Origin: Leptobrachium leishanense
Taxonomy: Eukaryota > Chordata > Amphibia > Anura > Megophryidae
Direction of reading: 5' to 3'
Length of the DNA: 64,000 bases
Assembly: GCA_009667805.1 (NCBI GenBank)
Contig: CM019064.1
Span: 73,592,400-73,656,399, forward strand
The translations under genes were made by a program, and so were the position numbers. Of this stretch, positions 33,476 to 44,742 are shown one piece after another. Each line of letters opens with the position of its first letter. Position 1 is the first letter of the stretch. Under the pieces are notes generated by a model, which was not told the origin of the DNA, ran no database searches, and saw nothing but the letters and a program-made list of their open reading frames with translations.

Positions 33476-34840
33476 ATGATTACTCTGTATATACGTGGCA
33501 GACCAATCGCATTTATGGTAGATACAGGTGCAACCACCAGTACTCTGGCGGCTTGTCACTACACGGGTCCCCTTTCTGAGTCAGAACCTTCCACGGGTAT
33601 CAATGGCGTATCCACACCTACATACACCACTGTTCCTCTCCCTTTAACCACTGATGACGGTACAACCCTCCTACAACATTGTTTTACAATTATCAAAGAT
33701 TGCCCTGTTAGTCTACTGGGGAGGGATCTACTGGCTCTTTTACAATTGTCCATACATAACACACCAGACGGCATCCACATTGAAAGCTCGGTGATACCCA
33801 CTCTATGCAGAACACGTCATTTCTACCTAACCCCAGCCACTGCTCCATCTGAGTTGAAAGAACTCACCTCACTATGGTCACAAGGTCCTTTCGACACCGG
33901 AATGATACCATGCACCCCTTATAAGGCCCGAGTGCACAAGAATGTTGACCCCGTATACCAAATACGGTACCCGTTGTCCCAAGAAAAGATTGAGGGTATC
34001 AGACCTACGCTGCAACAGTTTCTGACAGACGGTATCCTGGAAGAGGTTGTTTCCCCCTTTTCCACTCCCATCAACCCTGTCCACAAACCCGATGGGTCGG
34101 TTAGGTTTGTTCAAGACCTCCGTGCCATAAACTCACTAATCATTCCCATTGCTCCTATAGTTCCTGACGTTACAACGCTTCTTTCCTCTATTCCCGCAAC
34201 ACACAGTCATTTCACAGTCATCGACCTAAAGAACGCATTTTTTAGCATTCCTGTGGACCCTGACACGGCACTACTATTTGCTTTTTCTTTTGAGGGTTGT
34301 CAGTATACACGGAAGCGCCTCCCTCAGGGGTATATTGATGCCCCAGTGGTCTTTGCCATCGTGCTTCAGACCACCCTGAAATCGTGGCACCCCAGCCAAG
34401 GTTCAGTCCTGCTACAGTACGCGGATGATCTCCTCCTCTGTAGTCCATCAGGCGAAGCCGCCAAGGCTGACGGACTGTCACTCCTACAATGGTTACAAAA
34501 TTGTGGTCATAAGGTTTCACTTGAAAAATTACAATGGTGTCAAACACAGGTTGAATACCTAGGTTTTGTTTTACGGCAGGGGGAAAGGAGCATCAGTCAC
34601 AAAAGGATCCAGTCTGTCATGGGCCTGGTCACCCCAAGTACCCGAAAAGAAATGCTATCTTTTCTGGGAATGATAAACTATTGCAGACAATGGATACCTG
34701 ACTGCTCCTACTATGATAACATCCTGAGACAACACACTGTGGGGAATCCAGGCAAGCTCACCTGGACCCCTGAGATGACAAACGCATATAATGCTCTTAA
34801 AGAACGCTCTTATGTCCAGTCCAGCCTTGGGGCTCCCTGA
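33476..34840 (+). pseudogene. pol: ERV protease-RT frame
   Basis: 454 codons open from the protease N-terminus (ITLYIRGRPIAFMVDTGA) through the RT thumb (YLGFVL, then FLGMINYCRQW). The RT carries the HKPDGSVRFVQDLR fingers motif, VIDLKNAFF with the first catalytic Asp, LPQGY and YADD. The frame is lost in the connection after TWTPEM, about 34760-34840. Protease and RT active-site residues are all intact. Confidence 0.9.
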
Positions 34841-35870
34841 GTACATGTTACCATTTTATTTGTTTGCAAGGGACAACTGTAAAACCATGGCCGGCGTTCT
34901 CACCCAGGAACATGGGGGCCGCTTGCGTCCCGTAGCCTTTTTCTCTAAAGTTATGCCAACTCCAGTCCAAGGTATGCCCTCTTGCCTACGCTCCCTGGCA
35001 GCTAGCTCGATGGCGGTGCAAATGGCTACTCAGTTCACTTTAGGTCATGAAACCCACTTACACACCTCCCATGACGTACTAACCCTCCTCAAAGGTATAC
35101 ACACCCAACATATGACATCACAAAGACTCTCAGGCTATGAAGTAACTCTCCTAAGCAACCCAGCCCTACATATCGAGTATAGTATCTCCATTGTTGGCCC
35201 CTCCACTATCCTCAATGCTCTCCTGGGACTTAAGGGCACTGATGACAATACCCCACCTGAACATGACTGTCTTCTCACCATTGACTCGGACACATCCTCC
35301 CGCCCAGACATGAGCACCACCCCTATTCCTGAAGCCGATGTAGTTTTTGTAGACGGTTCATGCATGCGCCCTACTGATACTATCTATTATGCTGGATATG
35401 CCGTTGTCTCCCTGCCTAATATTATCCACGAGGCAGAACCTATCCCCTACCGCTCTGCACAAGCTGCCGAGCTCATTGCTCTCACACGCGCTTGCATTCT
35501 GTACACAGGTATGCCCGTTACTATTTACACTGATTCTAAATACGCCTTCGGCGTTGTCCACGACCATGGTAGGATATGGCAGAAACGCGGCTACGTAGCA
35601 GCGGATGGTAAACCCATATCACACTCATCCCTTGTGGATGATCTCCTAAGTGCCCTCAGGCTCCCCTCTGCCCTCGCTGTTCTGCACTGTAGAGCACACA
35701 CGCGTAGGAATGACGCTGTCTCCCTAGGGAATCATTTAGCTGACATGGCTGCTAAACGTGCGGCCTCCACCGGCAACAGCCACCTACACCTTCCCATGTT
35801 AAACCCCCTTCTATTGCTAATGGGTTTCTCTTCTCTGAGCTACAGCGGTACGCCACAGACACAGAGTTAA
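34791..35870 (+). pseudogene. pol: ERV connection-RNase H frame
   Basis: This continues the tether (LFARDNCKTMAGVL, PVAFFSK) into an RNase H domain with complete DEDD residues and the TDSKYAF motif. It resembles the retroviral, not the gypsy, type in including a basic WQKRG loop. A frameshift near 35830 separates it from the integrase. Confidence 0.88.
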
Positions 35871-37878
35871 AAGACTGGTGCTATCCCACCCTGCAAAAGA
35901 ATCTCACTGCTGGTCTGATTACCAAGAACGGTAAAGTATGCATACCCCAATCCAGTGCCACACTTTTCATTGATCAATTTCACGGCGCCAGCCACCACAG
36001 CATCAAAAGTACTAAACAGCTACTAGAGTCACACTTTTATATCACCGATCTTCTGGCTCTCACGAAGGATTATGTTTCCCGCTGTCTCACTTGTCTCCGC
36101 ATCCATCCCAACAACCCTCACCGAATCCCGCATCAGCATCTAGAGTACCCCACGACTCCTTTCACACATCTGCAAATTGATTTCACACATATTCCCAGGG
36201 TTGCTGGAAAAGCTCAAGAATACGCACTTGTCATGGTAGACATGTTCTCTCGCTGGCCAGAGGTATTTCCCACTAGGGCAGAGGATGCTAAGACAGTGGT
36301 TCGTATTTTGACTCGAGAAATAATTCCCCGGTGGGGGATTCCTCTCCAGCTCAATTCTGACAGAGGCCCCGCATTTACCTCCAGATTGGCATAGAGCCTT
36401 TGTGTGCACGGACGTACAGTCCGTAGAAATCACGCTCGTCTGACCCTAGCCTTAAATGTATAATTTCTTTCCAGACAGTGACTGTTTCCCTCTGGAAAAT
36501 ATGTGTTTAAATGGCTGGAGACAGAATGGTGTTTCTACAATGTTATCTTTGTATTTGAATAGGCTGTAATCTACGTATTTTTAAATCAGAATCACCCATT
36601 GTCTTAGGTTAAGAATTGTTATGTAATGTTTACTGTACTGTCTACCTATTGTAACTAGATTTATCATTCCAAGAAGTCAATGTTTGTGCAATTATCTGTG
36701 TTAGTGTGATTAGGTCCTCCTAGAAGAGGCTGTGATTCTTTAATATGTAAATGACCGCTGTCTATCCCCATAAAAATCTGTGCTTGTCATTTTGATTAAA
36801 CCAGTTCTATTCTGACCAAACTTGAAGTCATGACTCATGATTTGGGGTACCAGGAATATTCTGCCCGCTGTGCCAAGGAAAGGCTCCAGGTCTACAGCTA
36901 TGGCTTACTTCTGGGGGTGCTAGCCAGACTCTCTACATGCACCGGGCCTTAAGCTGCGGCTAAGGTACTAGACAAAGGTGTGAGAGTCATGAGGAGAAAC
37001 TGGGTGTCCAGTGAGGAAGCGGCATTTGATAGATGTGACCATGTTCGGGCACAGAGATCTGTTACACCTCTGAACAGAGCGCTGACCAGCTGCCGGAAAA
37101 AAAGCAGACAAGCCGACAAATGGGGTAAAATAAAATACCACAACTCTTAAGACACGTTTGCAAAAATCAACTGCACGAAAATGCCTGGAAATAACATATC
37201 AGAACCAAAGAATAATAATAACAAGGTCTGATACACAATAAAAAAGTTAGATTTAAAAAAAAAAAATCGGAAAAAAACATTTTGCTGAAAAAAATTCCAA
37301 AAAATGCCGAATTTTCTTTGAAACATAAAATAAATAAATAAATGTTTTGCTGCAAGTGAAAAGAATTAACGGTTGAATAAATATTTCATAAAAAATGGGA
37401 ATATTTTTTACATTGAAACCTATTGGATTCCCCTGATTAAGTCTGCCGAATACAACCACCGAAAATCAGGGAATTTCACTGATTCAGTTCGGTGTTCTCT
37501 GAAAAAGATTAACTATTGCTTCTCTATGGGGATTTCACTGCCGTTGAACAGCACCATATTTCGCCGGCAATTCGCCAATATTTGGCCAACTGCCTGCTTT
37601 TTTGAATAGCCGAATGTCCCCGAAATTGCACCGTACGGGAAAATTTACTGTTCGGTGCAATTTCGGAGCCAATTCGGCTCTCTTTGAATAACCCCTTATT
37701 ATAGATCATTTAAGCTTCTTGTGAATTAAGATCGCATTTTCCAACTTGTCTTTATTGTCGAATCAACACATATTAAGTGTCAGAGTTTCATCGTACAGTG
37801 CCACGAAGTTTAATTAGTTCATATTATGTAATATAAGATACATTCTTTTGTATACTGTACTTGACTGACAAATATTTA

Positions 37879-38303
37879 GGCTGGGGTCAGACCAGCGCAC
37901 TTTTAACGTGCGTTCTAGCGCACATAATTACGGCCGCACTAGCAGCAGATGACGGGCAATGACGGCCAATATACGATGTACGGCCGCACAAAAGTCCGGC
38001 CGTGCAACGCAAGTGGAATTTGAACGCATTTTTCTGAGAACGCTGAACCGCTAGTACTGATGTACTGAGTGCGCAGCTGCGGCATAGCGGCGTGTTTGCG
38101 AGATTAGGAGATGTCAGACGCTGCTAATGTCCAGCCTACATAACGCCAGACGCAAAAAGAGTTTTATTGACTATCCGTACAAAATCACGCCCGAAAATGC
38201 GCGTCGTCTGACCGTTTTTGCGCATTCCGTGAAAAAATACGTCAATGCGTTCGGACGCACTTTTTCACGTTCGCGGGAAAAATGCTTTCGTCTGACCCTA
38301 GCC
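37879..38303. mobile_element. Harbinger-like MITE (GGGGTCAGACCA termini), copy 2
   Basis: GGCTGGGGTCAGACCAGCGC to (minus strand) GGCTAGGGTCAGACGAAAGC, flanked by TTA on both sides. 425 bp, CpG-rich and collinear with 24711-25136. A TTA duplication fits the Harbinger TWA preference. Confidence 0.82.
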
Positions 38304-39198
38304 TTAATGTTTTGTTTGGTTTCAAGACCATCAATAGTCTTTAATAACATATTATCAAGGTTATTTTGATATTTCTGAATAATTAACACATACAATATAG
38401 ATATTGCAATACGTATGATACCACATTTAGATTCACCGTGTCCTATATTCATTAATTTTTTTCATGTTATAAAAGTTCTATATGTCTTATCCTTCAGCAG
38501 CTGTTAAATTGAAATGGCACTAAACACTTTCTCTAAGCCCCTGTTGAGCTTTGCTGTCATTGGACGATTACTATTCATGTTCTTCTTACATGCACAGACA
38601 CAGTGCAAAAATGTTCCTTTTAACCTTTCTGAGATGTCACTTATACAGGTTTTAATGAAAGCTGGCCTCTGAGTCACCTTTTTGCACCTTCAGCGTGAAT
38701 TCCATTATTATGACACTTTTATGTTTGCCACTCATCCTTTTTGCAGCCTTTGGTAGGTGTTGTTGTGATGAAACGCAACCAATAAATGCCAGGAATTGCC
38801 TGTCATGCAGAAATTAAGTTCTTAAAGCACTGATTATTTTGTGTGAAGGAAAGACAGATGTGCATTTTACTTCACTTTGTTTTATTTTTAAAAATTTACA
38901 CAGATTGTAAAAATAACAATGTACTTTACTTACATTGACAGAGCAATAGCTAACCGGGGGATAGGTTGACAGTTGCAAGGGAATCGTAGTCTTAAGGGGC
39001 ACCACTAGGTTTTTGGACTTTTTATTTTTGAAGGGTAGGGTACAGGGTAGATTTCAGGAGTTAGGTAGTGGGGCCGTATAGTGAGAGGATAAATAATAAT
39101 TGTAGTTGTGTCTATAAGGGGTATTTTTATTCAGTTTTCTAATTTAGTCTTTCACCCTTTGACAACACCTTGGGGCACCAGCTTTTCACATTTAACTC
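38304..39198. other. No recognised gene
   Basis: AT-rich; no ORF or repeat boundary recognised. Confidence 0.4.
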
Positions 39199-39202
39199 TT
39201 AA

Positions 39203-39623
39203 CCCCTTCACTACCGAGATTGAGATATTTTGGACTTCAAAGGCACCAGGTGGTGTCCCGATATCGAGATATCGAGATCTGCTGATCTGCAGCCAAAATG
39301 CAAATGAAATTAGTTTGCTGCAAAGTTTTCGCACTGTGGGCATAATGGCCAAAGAGCCAGAACTGTAAAATCGGCAGATGAAAGCTCTGAAATGTCGGGC
39401 TTTCAGCAGCAGTCAGGAGCCGATGCAGGGTAAAAAAAAAAACATAGATCTGAAGCTCAAACCTCTGTAACTCAATTTGGCAGTTGATGGCTCCATCTAC
39501 TGGCCAAATAGATTATTTACAGTAATAACTATTTATTACTGGATCATTAATAAAAAAATATTTTACAAAGAAAACACTGGTTTTTGACAATGTTTTTTGG
39601 AAAATCACTTGGTAGTGAAGGGG
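39203..39623. mobile_element. TTAA MITE, CCCCTTCACTACC family, complete
   Basis: TTAA 39199-39202, CCCCTTCACTACCGAG; right ACTTGGTAGTGAAGGGG, TTAA 39624-39627. Contains the CCATCTACTGGCCAAATAG block. 421 bp, noncoding. Confidence 0.88.
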
Positions 39624-39799
39624 TTAATCATTGGTCATGGGGGGTGTTCAAGGAAGGATTGTTTTCAGATAAATAGCTCATCACGTGATTTTATTTGTGT
39701 AAAGACAGGTTGCCAATGCACCCCTTATGTTTGTGCATCAGATTTTTTTAAAGACTTTTCGGACTGATCACTGATACGCTTTTCATTTCCACATAGAAT

Positions 39800-39960
39800 T
39801 ATGTATAAAGTGCCAACATATTCTGCCCGCTTTGATCAAAGGATAGGTCAAAACAAACATAGAATGATCAGACAAGTTTGACCGACTGAGAACTATAGGA
39901 AAAGACAAGCCTGCTCAAACGTTTACAATCTAAGAGGATTGGAATGAAGCGAAAGGTGAT
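39800..39960 (-). repeat. L2-type 3' tail, minus strand, diverged
   Basis: ATAAAGTGCCAACATATTCT reverse-matches the L2-type AGAATATGTTGGCACTTTAT end. The following TTTACAATCTAAGAGGATTG parallels 26682-26700. Confidence 0.6.
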
Positions 39961-40002
39961 GGTATGCAACAGTGTAGAGAATGAAAACAAATGGGATACA
40001 TA

Positions 40003-40190
40003 CAGGGTTATTCAGAGAAAGGTGAACACCAGGAGAATGGCAGGAGGAGAGAACAATCAAGACCAAATAGTCGATTTGGAAAGTGAGATAAATGTGAGAA
40101 TTTTTCTGGTTTGGCTATTCTGACCTAGATTTTTTGCTTCTCCGGTCATTTTTTACCTCTCTCAGTTTTTACCTCTCTCAGAATAACCCC
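40003..40190. mobile_element. Small MITE, CAGGGTTATTCAGAG family
   Basis: CAGGGTTATTCAGAGAAAGG at the left; CTCTCTCAGAATAACCCC at the right, with a partial internal duplication of TTTTTACCTCTCTCAG. 188-bp foldback. Confidence 0.85.
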
Positions 40191-40380
40191 AATAGAGTGA
40201 GATGTTTGACTTCTCCAAAATATTGTGTTTTAGAGACTTTTTGAAAGACCGGACACACGATGAGAATCGATGTTGCATGGGAGGGAGTTCCATAAGTAAG
40301 TTGCAGCTCTGAGATCCAGTATCGTTGACTCACAGCATCAGGAGAGCAGGATTACACAAGATGAATCACCAGTTTACGAA

Positions 40381-40930
40381 CAGGGTTATTCAGAGAAAGG
40401 TGAAACTCTGGAGAAATTTTGGAGAAGTGAAAATTCTACGTCAAAAAAGCAATATTTCTGTATAGGATAAATGAATACATGATAATGTAAATATGCTCAT
40501 GTATAATTTACATTGTATTCATTTGTCCTATACAGAAATATTGCTGGGATGATTGGTTCTAACCTCTAGATGGTGTCACTTATCTTGCACAATTTCTTCA
40601 TGTCAAATACATACAGGGTTATTCAGAGGAAGGTGAAACTCTGGAGAACTTTTGGAGAAGTGAAAATTCTATGTCAAAATAGCCAAACCAGAAAAATTCT
40701 CCCATTTATCTCACTTTCCAAATCGGCTATTTTAACCTAGAATTTTCACTTTTCCAAAAGTTCTCCAGAGTTTCACCTTTCTCTGAATAAATCTGTAAGT
40801 ATTTGACATAAAGAAATTGTGCAAGATAAGTGACACCATCTAGAGGTTAGAACCAATCATCCCAGCAATATTTCTGTATAGGATAAATGAATGCATGATA
40901 AATTATACATGTAAATTTACATTAGGTTAA
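40381..40930. repeat. Compound palindromic cluster around a MITE
   Basis: Order: left half of a small MITE (40381-40446), an inverted fragment (40447-40497), a forward segment (40498-40613), a complete small MITE (40614-40795), and the inverted copy of the segment (40796-40930). The forward and inverted segments share ATTGCTGGGATGATTGGTTC, AACCTCTAGATGGTGTCACT and TATCTTGCACAATTTCTT. The whole can fold into a hairpin with arms of about 130 bp. Confidence 0.85.
40614..40795. mobile_element. Small MITE at the centre of the palindrome
   Basis: CAGGGTTATTCAGAGGAAGG and CACCTTTCTCTGAATAAATCTG ends. The interior is itself a strong foldback (GAAACTCTGGAGAACTTTTG with CAAAAGTTCTCCAGAGTTTC). Confidence 0.85.
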
Positions 40931-42229
40931 TCTTTTAGCTATCCTTGAATAACCTTCTCCGCACAAAATTGCCATTCTACCCTAAATTTAGTTGTAAACT
41001 ATGCATCAGATATGTGAAATATATATGATATTTTATTCTTTGACAAAAAGTGCGTGGTAGTGAAGGTGTTAATCATCATTTATGGCAGGTAGAGACATTT
41101 TTAAATACCAGAACTCTAAAATGGTTAAATAGAATAGTGATTCAGAAGAATTTTCATCATCAAGACCTACAATAAAAAGCACAATGTAGAAGTAGTATAG
41201 AAATACATTAATAATAATATCACTGCACCTTGAGGCAGTTTGAGAGAAATTTATGAAAGTTGAAATGACATTGAAAAAGATTAATAAATACTTTATGTCA
41301 TTGAAGGTGATTAGTAAACACAATTCTGTCACTCTTTGCTGTTTTCTATTGTTTATAGACATAACATATACCCGCATAATACATTTTATTCAATCAAACT
41401 GCACAATCGAATGGTAGAAAATAAAAATATATTACACAACAATTCTAAACTATGAAAAAGAAGACTTTCTGTCTGCCAAGGACATTTTGGTTTTAGAAAT
41501 TGTGCTTCCACAATAGTGCAGCACAATACATATTTTTCTCATGTTGACAACCTTTGGATTAGAGAAAATAATCTTTTAAAATGACACTTGCAATCTGAGT
41601 CATGAACACATTTTTTCCATTTTGGTGTCACAATTGGAAATTGCTACGATTGTTGTTTTGCTTCCTTTCGGATCACCAACAATAACGGCAATAGGGAAGA
41701 ACTGGAACAAATGAATCAGAGTCTTTTTTTTTTTTAAACGATATAACTATGTAGCCAACAGAGTGATAAAAGGCTTACTTGGTAAAGAGTTTAACTTTGT
41801 TTTTCACAAAGAAAGGATTGATATGACAAAAACATGACTTTTCTTAATCTGCAGCCTTACAATGAGAATCCCATCACGATTTTGTTTCTGTTTCAGAGAG
41901 ATCCCTGTGTAATATTGACAAAGTAATCTAAGCAGATTACTACAGTAATAAAAAATAAACACCAATGACAGCCTTCAATTGCTGTATGTATTGTATATAA
42001 AGAGTGGGACTGAGGATCTTGTACGGGTGCTCGACACATTAAACATTGCACAGATTAAGTCCAGAAGTAAAATAAAAATTCTCTATCTTAGATCTGACTG
42101 TAGCGTTAATAACTCACCAGCTGCAGCAGATATTTTCTCAATTGATTCTTTCACCGAAGAGAATATAGCATATTAATGATTTACATTGGAACAAATGTTC
42201 CTACCGACACTGTCCAAATCATGTCAAAA
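40931..42229. other. No recognised gene; one MITE right end
   Basis: GCGTGGTAGTGAAGGTG then TTAA at 41069-41072 is the right terminus of a CACTACC-family TTAA MITE whose left end is lost in the palindromic cluster. The remainder to 42229 is AT-rich without motifs. Confidence 0.45.
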
Positions 42230-42400
42230 ATGGGTTGCCAGATCAGTCTTGTAACATGTATAATTCATATGTTGCAGGAAGGAAATCAAGACAGGTCATC
42301 TGGGATCCTTTTTTTCCCTTACCTGAAATGCATATATTCTACATGCTACAGGGCTGCGTTTTCTGCACTGCCCATGAGCATGGATAAATCATACCGTACA
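42230..42400 (+). repeat. Interspersed repeat, copy of the 43711-43920 family
   Basis: TAACATGTATAATTCATATG, GGAAGGAAATCAAGACAGGT, TGGGATCCTTTTTT and CCCATGAGCATGGATAAAT parallel 19939-20175. Confidence 0.6.
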
Positions 42401-42407
42401 TAATCGT

Positions 42408-42905
42408 ACCGCCTGGATGGAGTAGAGGTTTGAATCCTGGCCAGAGCACCTCTCCAGTAAGTGTCCTTAGGCAAGACACCTAATGGTACATACTTGCTAC
42501 CGCACAATATCGGCTGTGGAGTCCAGTGGTAGCGTCTCTACCCTTCGACCGTGGAGAAGCAAGTCAAATCCTGTTCAGCACGTCCCTCCAATACAACTGT
42601 GGAGAAGCAAGTCTCAGCTTTACGAGAAGCAGATTCATCCAAACCACCAGGTCCCTGAGCATGGAAAGACAACTCGATCCCACTCAGAAGACGCCACCAG
42701 CGAGTGTCCTTGGGCAAAACACCTAACGATATAGATGTGCCTATCTCACAAAATACTTGTACTTATTATAGATTGTAAGTTTCCTTGGAACAGGGTCCCC
42801 CTGAAATAGGCCATGATCCATGTGTGGTATTCAAATGTATCAACTCCTTGTAAAGCGCTGAGAAATATGTGTCGCTATATACGTAAAGACTAATGATAAT
42901 AATGT
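42408..42905 (+). mobile_element. tRNA-derived SINE with L2-type tail
   Basis: GGTTTGAATCCTGG near 42428 is close to a Pol III B box, and CAGTGGTAGCGTCTCTACCC near 42522 resembles tRNA-head sequence. GTGTCCTTAGGCAAGACACC occurs twice (42468 and about 42704), suggesting a partly duplicated unit. It ends with TAGATTGTAAGTTTCCTTGG, TTGTAAAGCGCTGAGAAATA and an (AAT)-like tail, the L2-type end. Confidence 0.65.
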
Positions 42906-43267
42906 TATGGGTCCAGGATAACATGGCTGATCTGGGAACCTTACGTAAGAAGGATGTCTGATGTGGACAACACTCTCCATTATACTTCCACACTAATGAC
43001 CACTAGTCCGAAACAAATGAGATTAATAACATGATGCACAGTATCACCATGTTGACTCAATTGTCACCAAGTCTTATGTTATTCATTATATTATTCGTTA
43101 CATTATTCATTTATTATTCATTACATTACAGCTAAAACGGAAGAAAAAAAATATAATAAATGGTTCATGTATCAGACTCTAGTAATGGTTGTTTATATCA
43201 TTTCTTATTTGTAGAATAAATACTTTTTTAGATTGGTAGAATTGTGGGTCCAATATGTAGCTGTTAA

Positions 43268-43620
43268 CCCTGTCACTACCAAGTGATTTTTCAGAAATCT
43301 GCCAGGAACCAGTGTTTTTTTTTTTAAAAAAATCCACTTTTAATTATAAAGTAGGGATAGTCCCAATATACTGTATAATTAGTACATGAGATACTGTTCT
43401 ATTCCCAATTGGCAAACGTCGGATTCTGTTGGCCAAAAGGAGCTACTGCAGCTGCTGCTCTGGGCTGCAGTCAAGGAATAGATTTGTTACATAAAGCTAT
43501 TTACTTGTAAAAACTGTTGCAGTGTGTCGGGTGTCATGCCTGAGGTGCTAAATCTTTGGGGGCACTTTCTGGAGCCCATCTTCATTTGTGAATTTCAATT
43601 GCAATGACACATCATAGATC
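43268..43620. mobile_element. TTAA MITE, CACTACCAAG family, right end lost
   Basis: TTAA 43264-43267 then CCCTGTCACTACCAAGTGAT. The interior GTCAGAATCTG-like and GGCCAAAAGGAGCTACTGCA parallel 14960-14990. No matching right terminus is found. Confidence 0.65.
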
Positions 43621-43710
43621 CAGTTCGTGTTAACACAACCATGGGCTACTTTGTCAGCTACAACTGATCATGTATACATAGCGTGCCCAATCCATATCGG
43701 CCGTGATTAA

Positions 43711-43920
43711 AGGGACACATATAATGTATTCATGCTGATGGGCAGTGCATTAAGAATGTAACCCCGCAGCATGTAGAATCTATTTGCTGCAGGTAAGAAA
43801 TTAATGAAGATTCCCAGGTGACCTGCCTTGATTTCCTTCGGCAGCATATGAATTATACATACTGCTGGGCAGCACTTTTCCATGTGCTCCCCTCTGCATG
43901 AAATAGCAATATATGTCCCT
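43711..43920. mobile_element. TTAA MITE with AGGGACACATA termini
   Basis: TTAA 43707-43710, AGGGACACATATAATG; right AATATATGTCCCT, TTAA 43921-43924. 210 bp. Interior shared with 19939 and 42230. Confidence 0.8.
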
Positions 43921-43978
43921 TTAAACATTGCAGATATGGTCACCCTATGTATACATAATTATGTATTTGGCAAATATA

Positions 43979-44060
43979 TATTTTTTTTTTGAGAAAGTTT
44001 TTTTACCCGGAAGGATACATTGATATTTCTCTCGTTTTCAAGTATGTCCTGGATAAGCTT
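43979..44060 (-). repeat. LINE 3' tail, minus strand
   Basis: Reverse complement of the 437-500 block: TACCCGGAAGGATACATTGA, TTTCTCTCGTTTTCAAGTAT. Confidence 0.65.
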
Positions 44061-44456
44061 AGTGAATAGACAAATTGACCCAAAATTACCGTCCGTTGCA
44101 ATTTGGGGCCAATATGGAGGTTAGTGATTAACCTCTGTATTGTAAATATTGATTTAAATATAGACTTAAGAAACACTGAAATGCATTAATATTACAGTAT
44201 ACTTTCAAACATTTCAATTCACCAAAGAAGGACATTTCCATTTTAGAGAATATCTCTAAAATCAATGTTATAAGGATTATATTGAAACCCATTGCTGAGA
44301 ATTGTATTGCCCTGCAGCCATGTTAAAAATCTGGGCTGCCTTAGTATATGGATCCCCAGAAACAGAGACATTGGAATAGAGAATTGAAATCTAGGAATAT
44401 AGTCATACAATACTGACAGTTCCCCTTAAATAAATACATTTGGGATGGCTTTGAAT

Positions 44457-44590
44457 CAGGGGTCAACAACCTTCGCACTACAGATGTTTTGAAACTACAT
44501 ATCTCATTATTTCAAATCAGCTCAAAGATCCCTGGGCATTATGGGAAATGTAGTTTAAAAAGATCTGGGGTCCAAGGCTGCTGACCCCTG
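44457..44590. mobile_element. hAT-type MITE
   Basis: CAGGGGTCAACAACCTTCGC and AAGGCTGCTGACCCCTG termini. Flanks CTTTGAAT and CTTTAGAT match six of eight. Interior ACTACATTTCCC-type sequence typical of short hAT MITEs. Confidence 0.8.
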
Positions 44591-44696
44591 CTTTAGATAA
44601 GTAATACAGATTCAATGCCTATTACCATGTGACAAAAACAATATGAAAAGTTGACGAATACACTGTAGCTTTGATAAGCTCTTTGCAAGAACAATA

Positions 44697-44742
44697 ATAA
44701 TAATATTAATATAATAATATAATAATAATATAATAATAATAT
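44697..44742. repeat. (TAA)n microsatellite
   Basis: Imperfect AATAAT run, possibly the tail of a decayed retroposon. Confidence 0.8.

Larger units (their letters stand above)
33476..36390 (+). pseudogene. pol: ERV pol: protease, RT, RNase H, partial integrase; defective
   Basis: Order and motifs are those of a class I (gamma/epsilon-like) retrovirus. The protease has DTGA at 33521. The RT fingers and palm span about 33920-34600, with LPQGY and a YADD catalytic motif at 34418. The connection is followed by RNase H with VDGS Asp (35352), Glu (35469), TDSK Asp (35532) and a final Asp near 35790. The integrase zinc finger HH..CC is at about 35979-36096, with core Asp residues at 36178 and 36359. 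Frameshifts lie near 34800-34840 and 35830-35870. The gene ends within the integrase core before the catalytic Glu, where Harbinger-like DNA begins. Env and the 3' LTR are missing. Confidence 0.9.
31778..36451. mobile_element. Harbinger-like TIR element containing an endogenous retrovirus
   Basis: Left terminus GGCTGGGGTCAGACGAGCGT at 31778 and right terminus (minus strand) GGCTAGGGTCAGACGAGCGT ending at 36451 are 20-bp TIRs of the family at 24711 and 37879. The flanks, TGA and TTA, do not match exactly. Left arm 31778-32219 is CpG-rich element DNA; right arm is only about 36389-36451. Between them sits a retroviral LTR to partial integrase. The GCATAG..CTTTGTGTG string occurs in both arms (about 31991 and 36389). 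Either the retrovirus inserted and a deletion removed its 3' half, or the unit captured retroviral sequence. Confidence 0.8.
31533..37066 (+). mobile_element. Solo LTR (about 860 bp), itself split
   Basis: Starts TGTGACAGAACACGCTGTCA at 31533 and ends GAGATCTGTTACA at 37066, flanked by exact CCTCT (31528-31532 and 37067-37071), a 5-bp duplication typical of LTR elements. A TATA-like CCATAAAAATC is at about 36768 and ATTAAA at 36795. After subtracting the 31778-36451 insert the LTR is 860 bp. No internal region accompanies it, so it is most simply a solo LTR from LTR-LTR recombination. Its retroelement class is not identifiable from the LTR alone. Confidence 0.85.
31266..37697. mobile_element. 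CAGGG-TIR element, subfamily 2, split by nested insertions
   Basis: The left part is 31266-31527, with CAAGGTTATTCAAAGAGCGC then CCTGCAGTGAATTC. The right part is 37072-37697: GAACAGAGCGCTGACCAGCT, A-rich middle, and CTCTCTTTGAATAACCCC. Together they are collinear with 22913-23748 and 47789-48857. The break point is marked by the solo-LTR duplication CCTCT. Confidence 0.85.
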
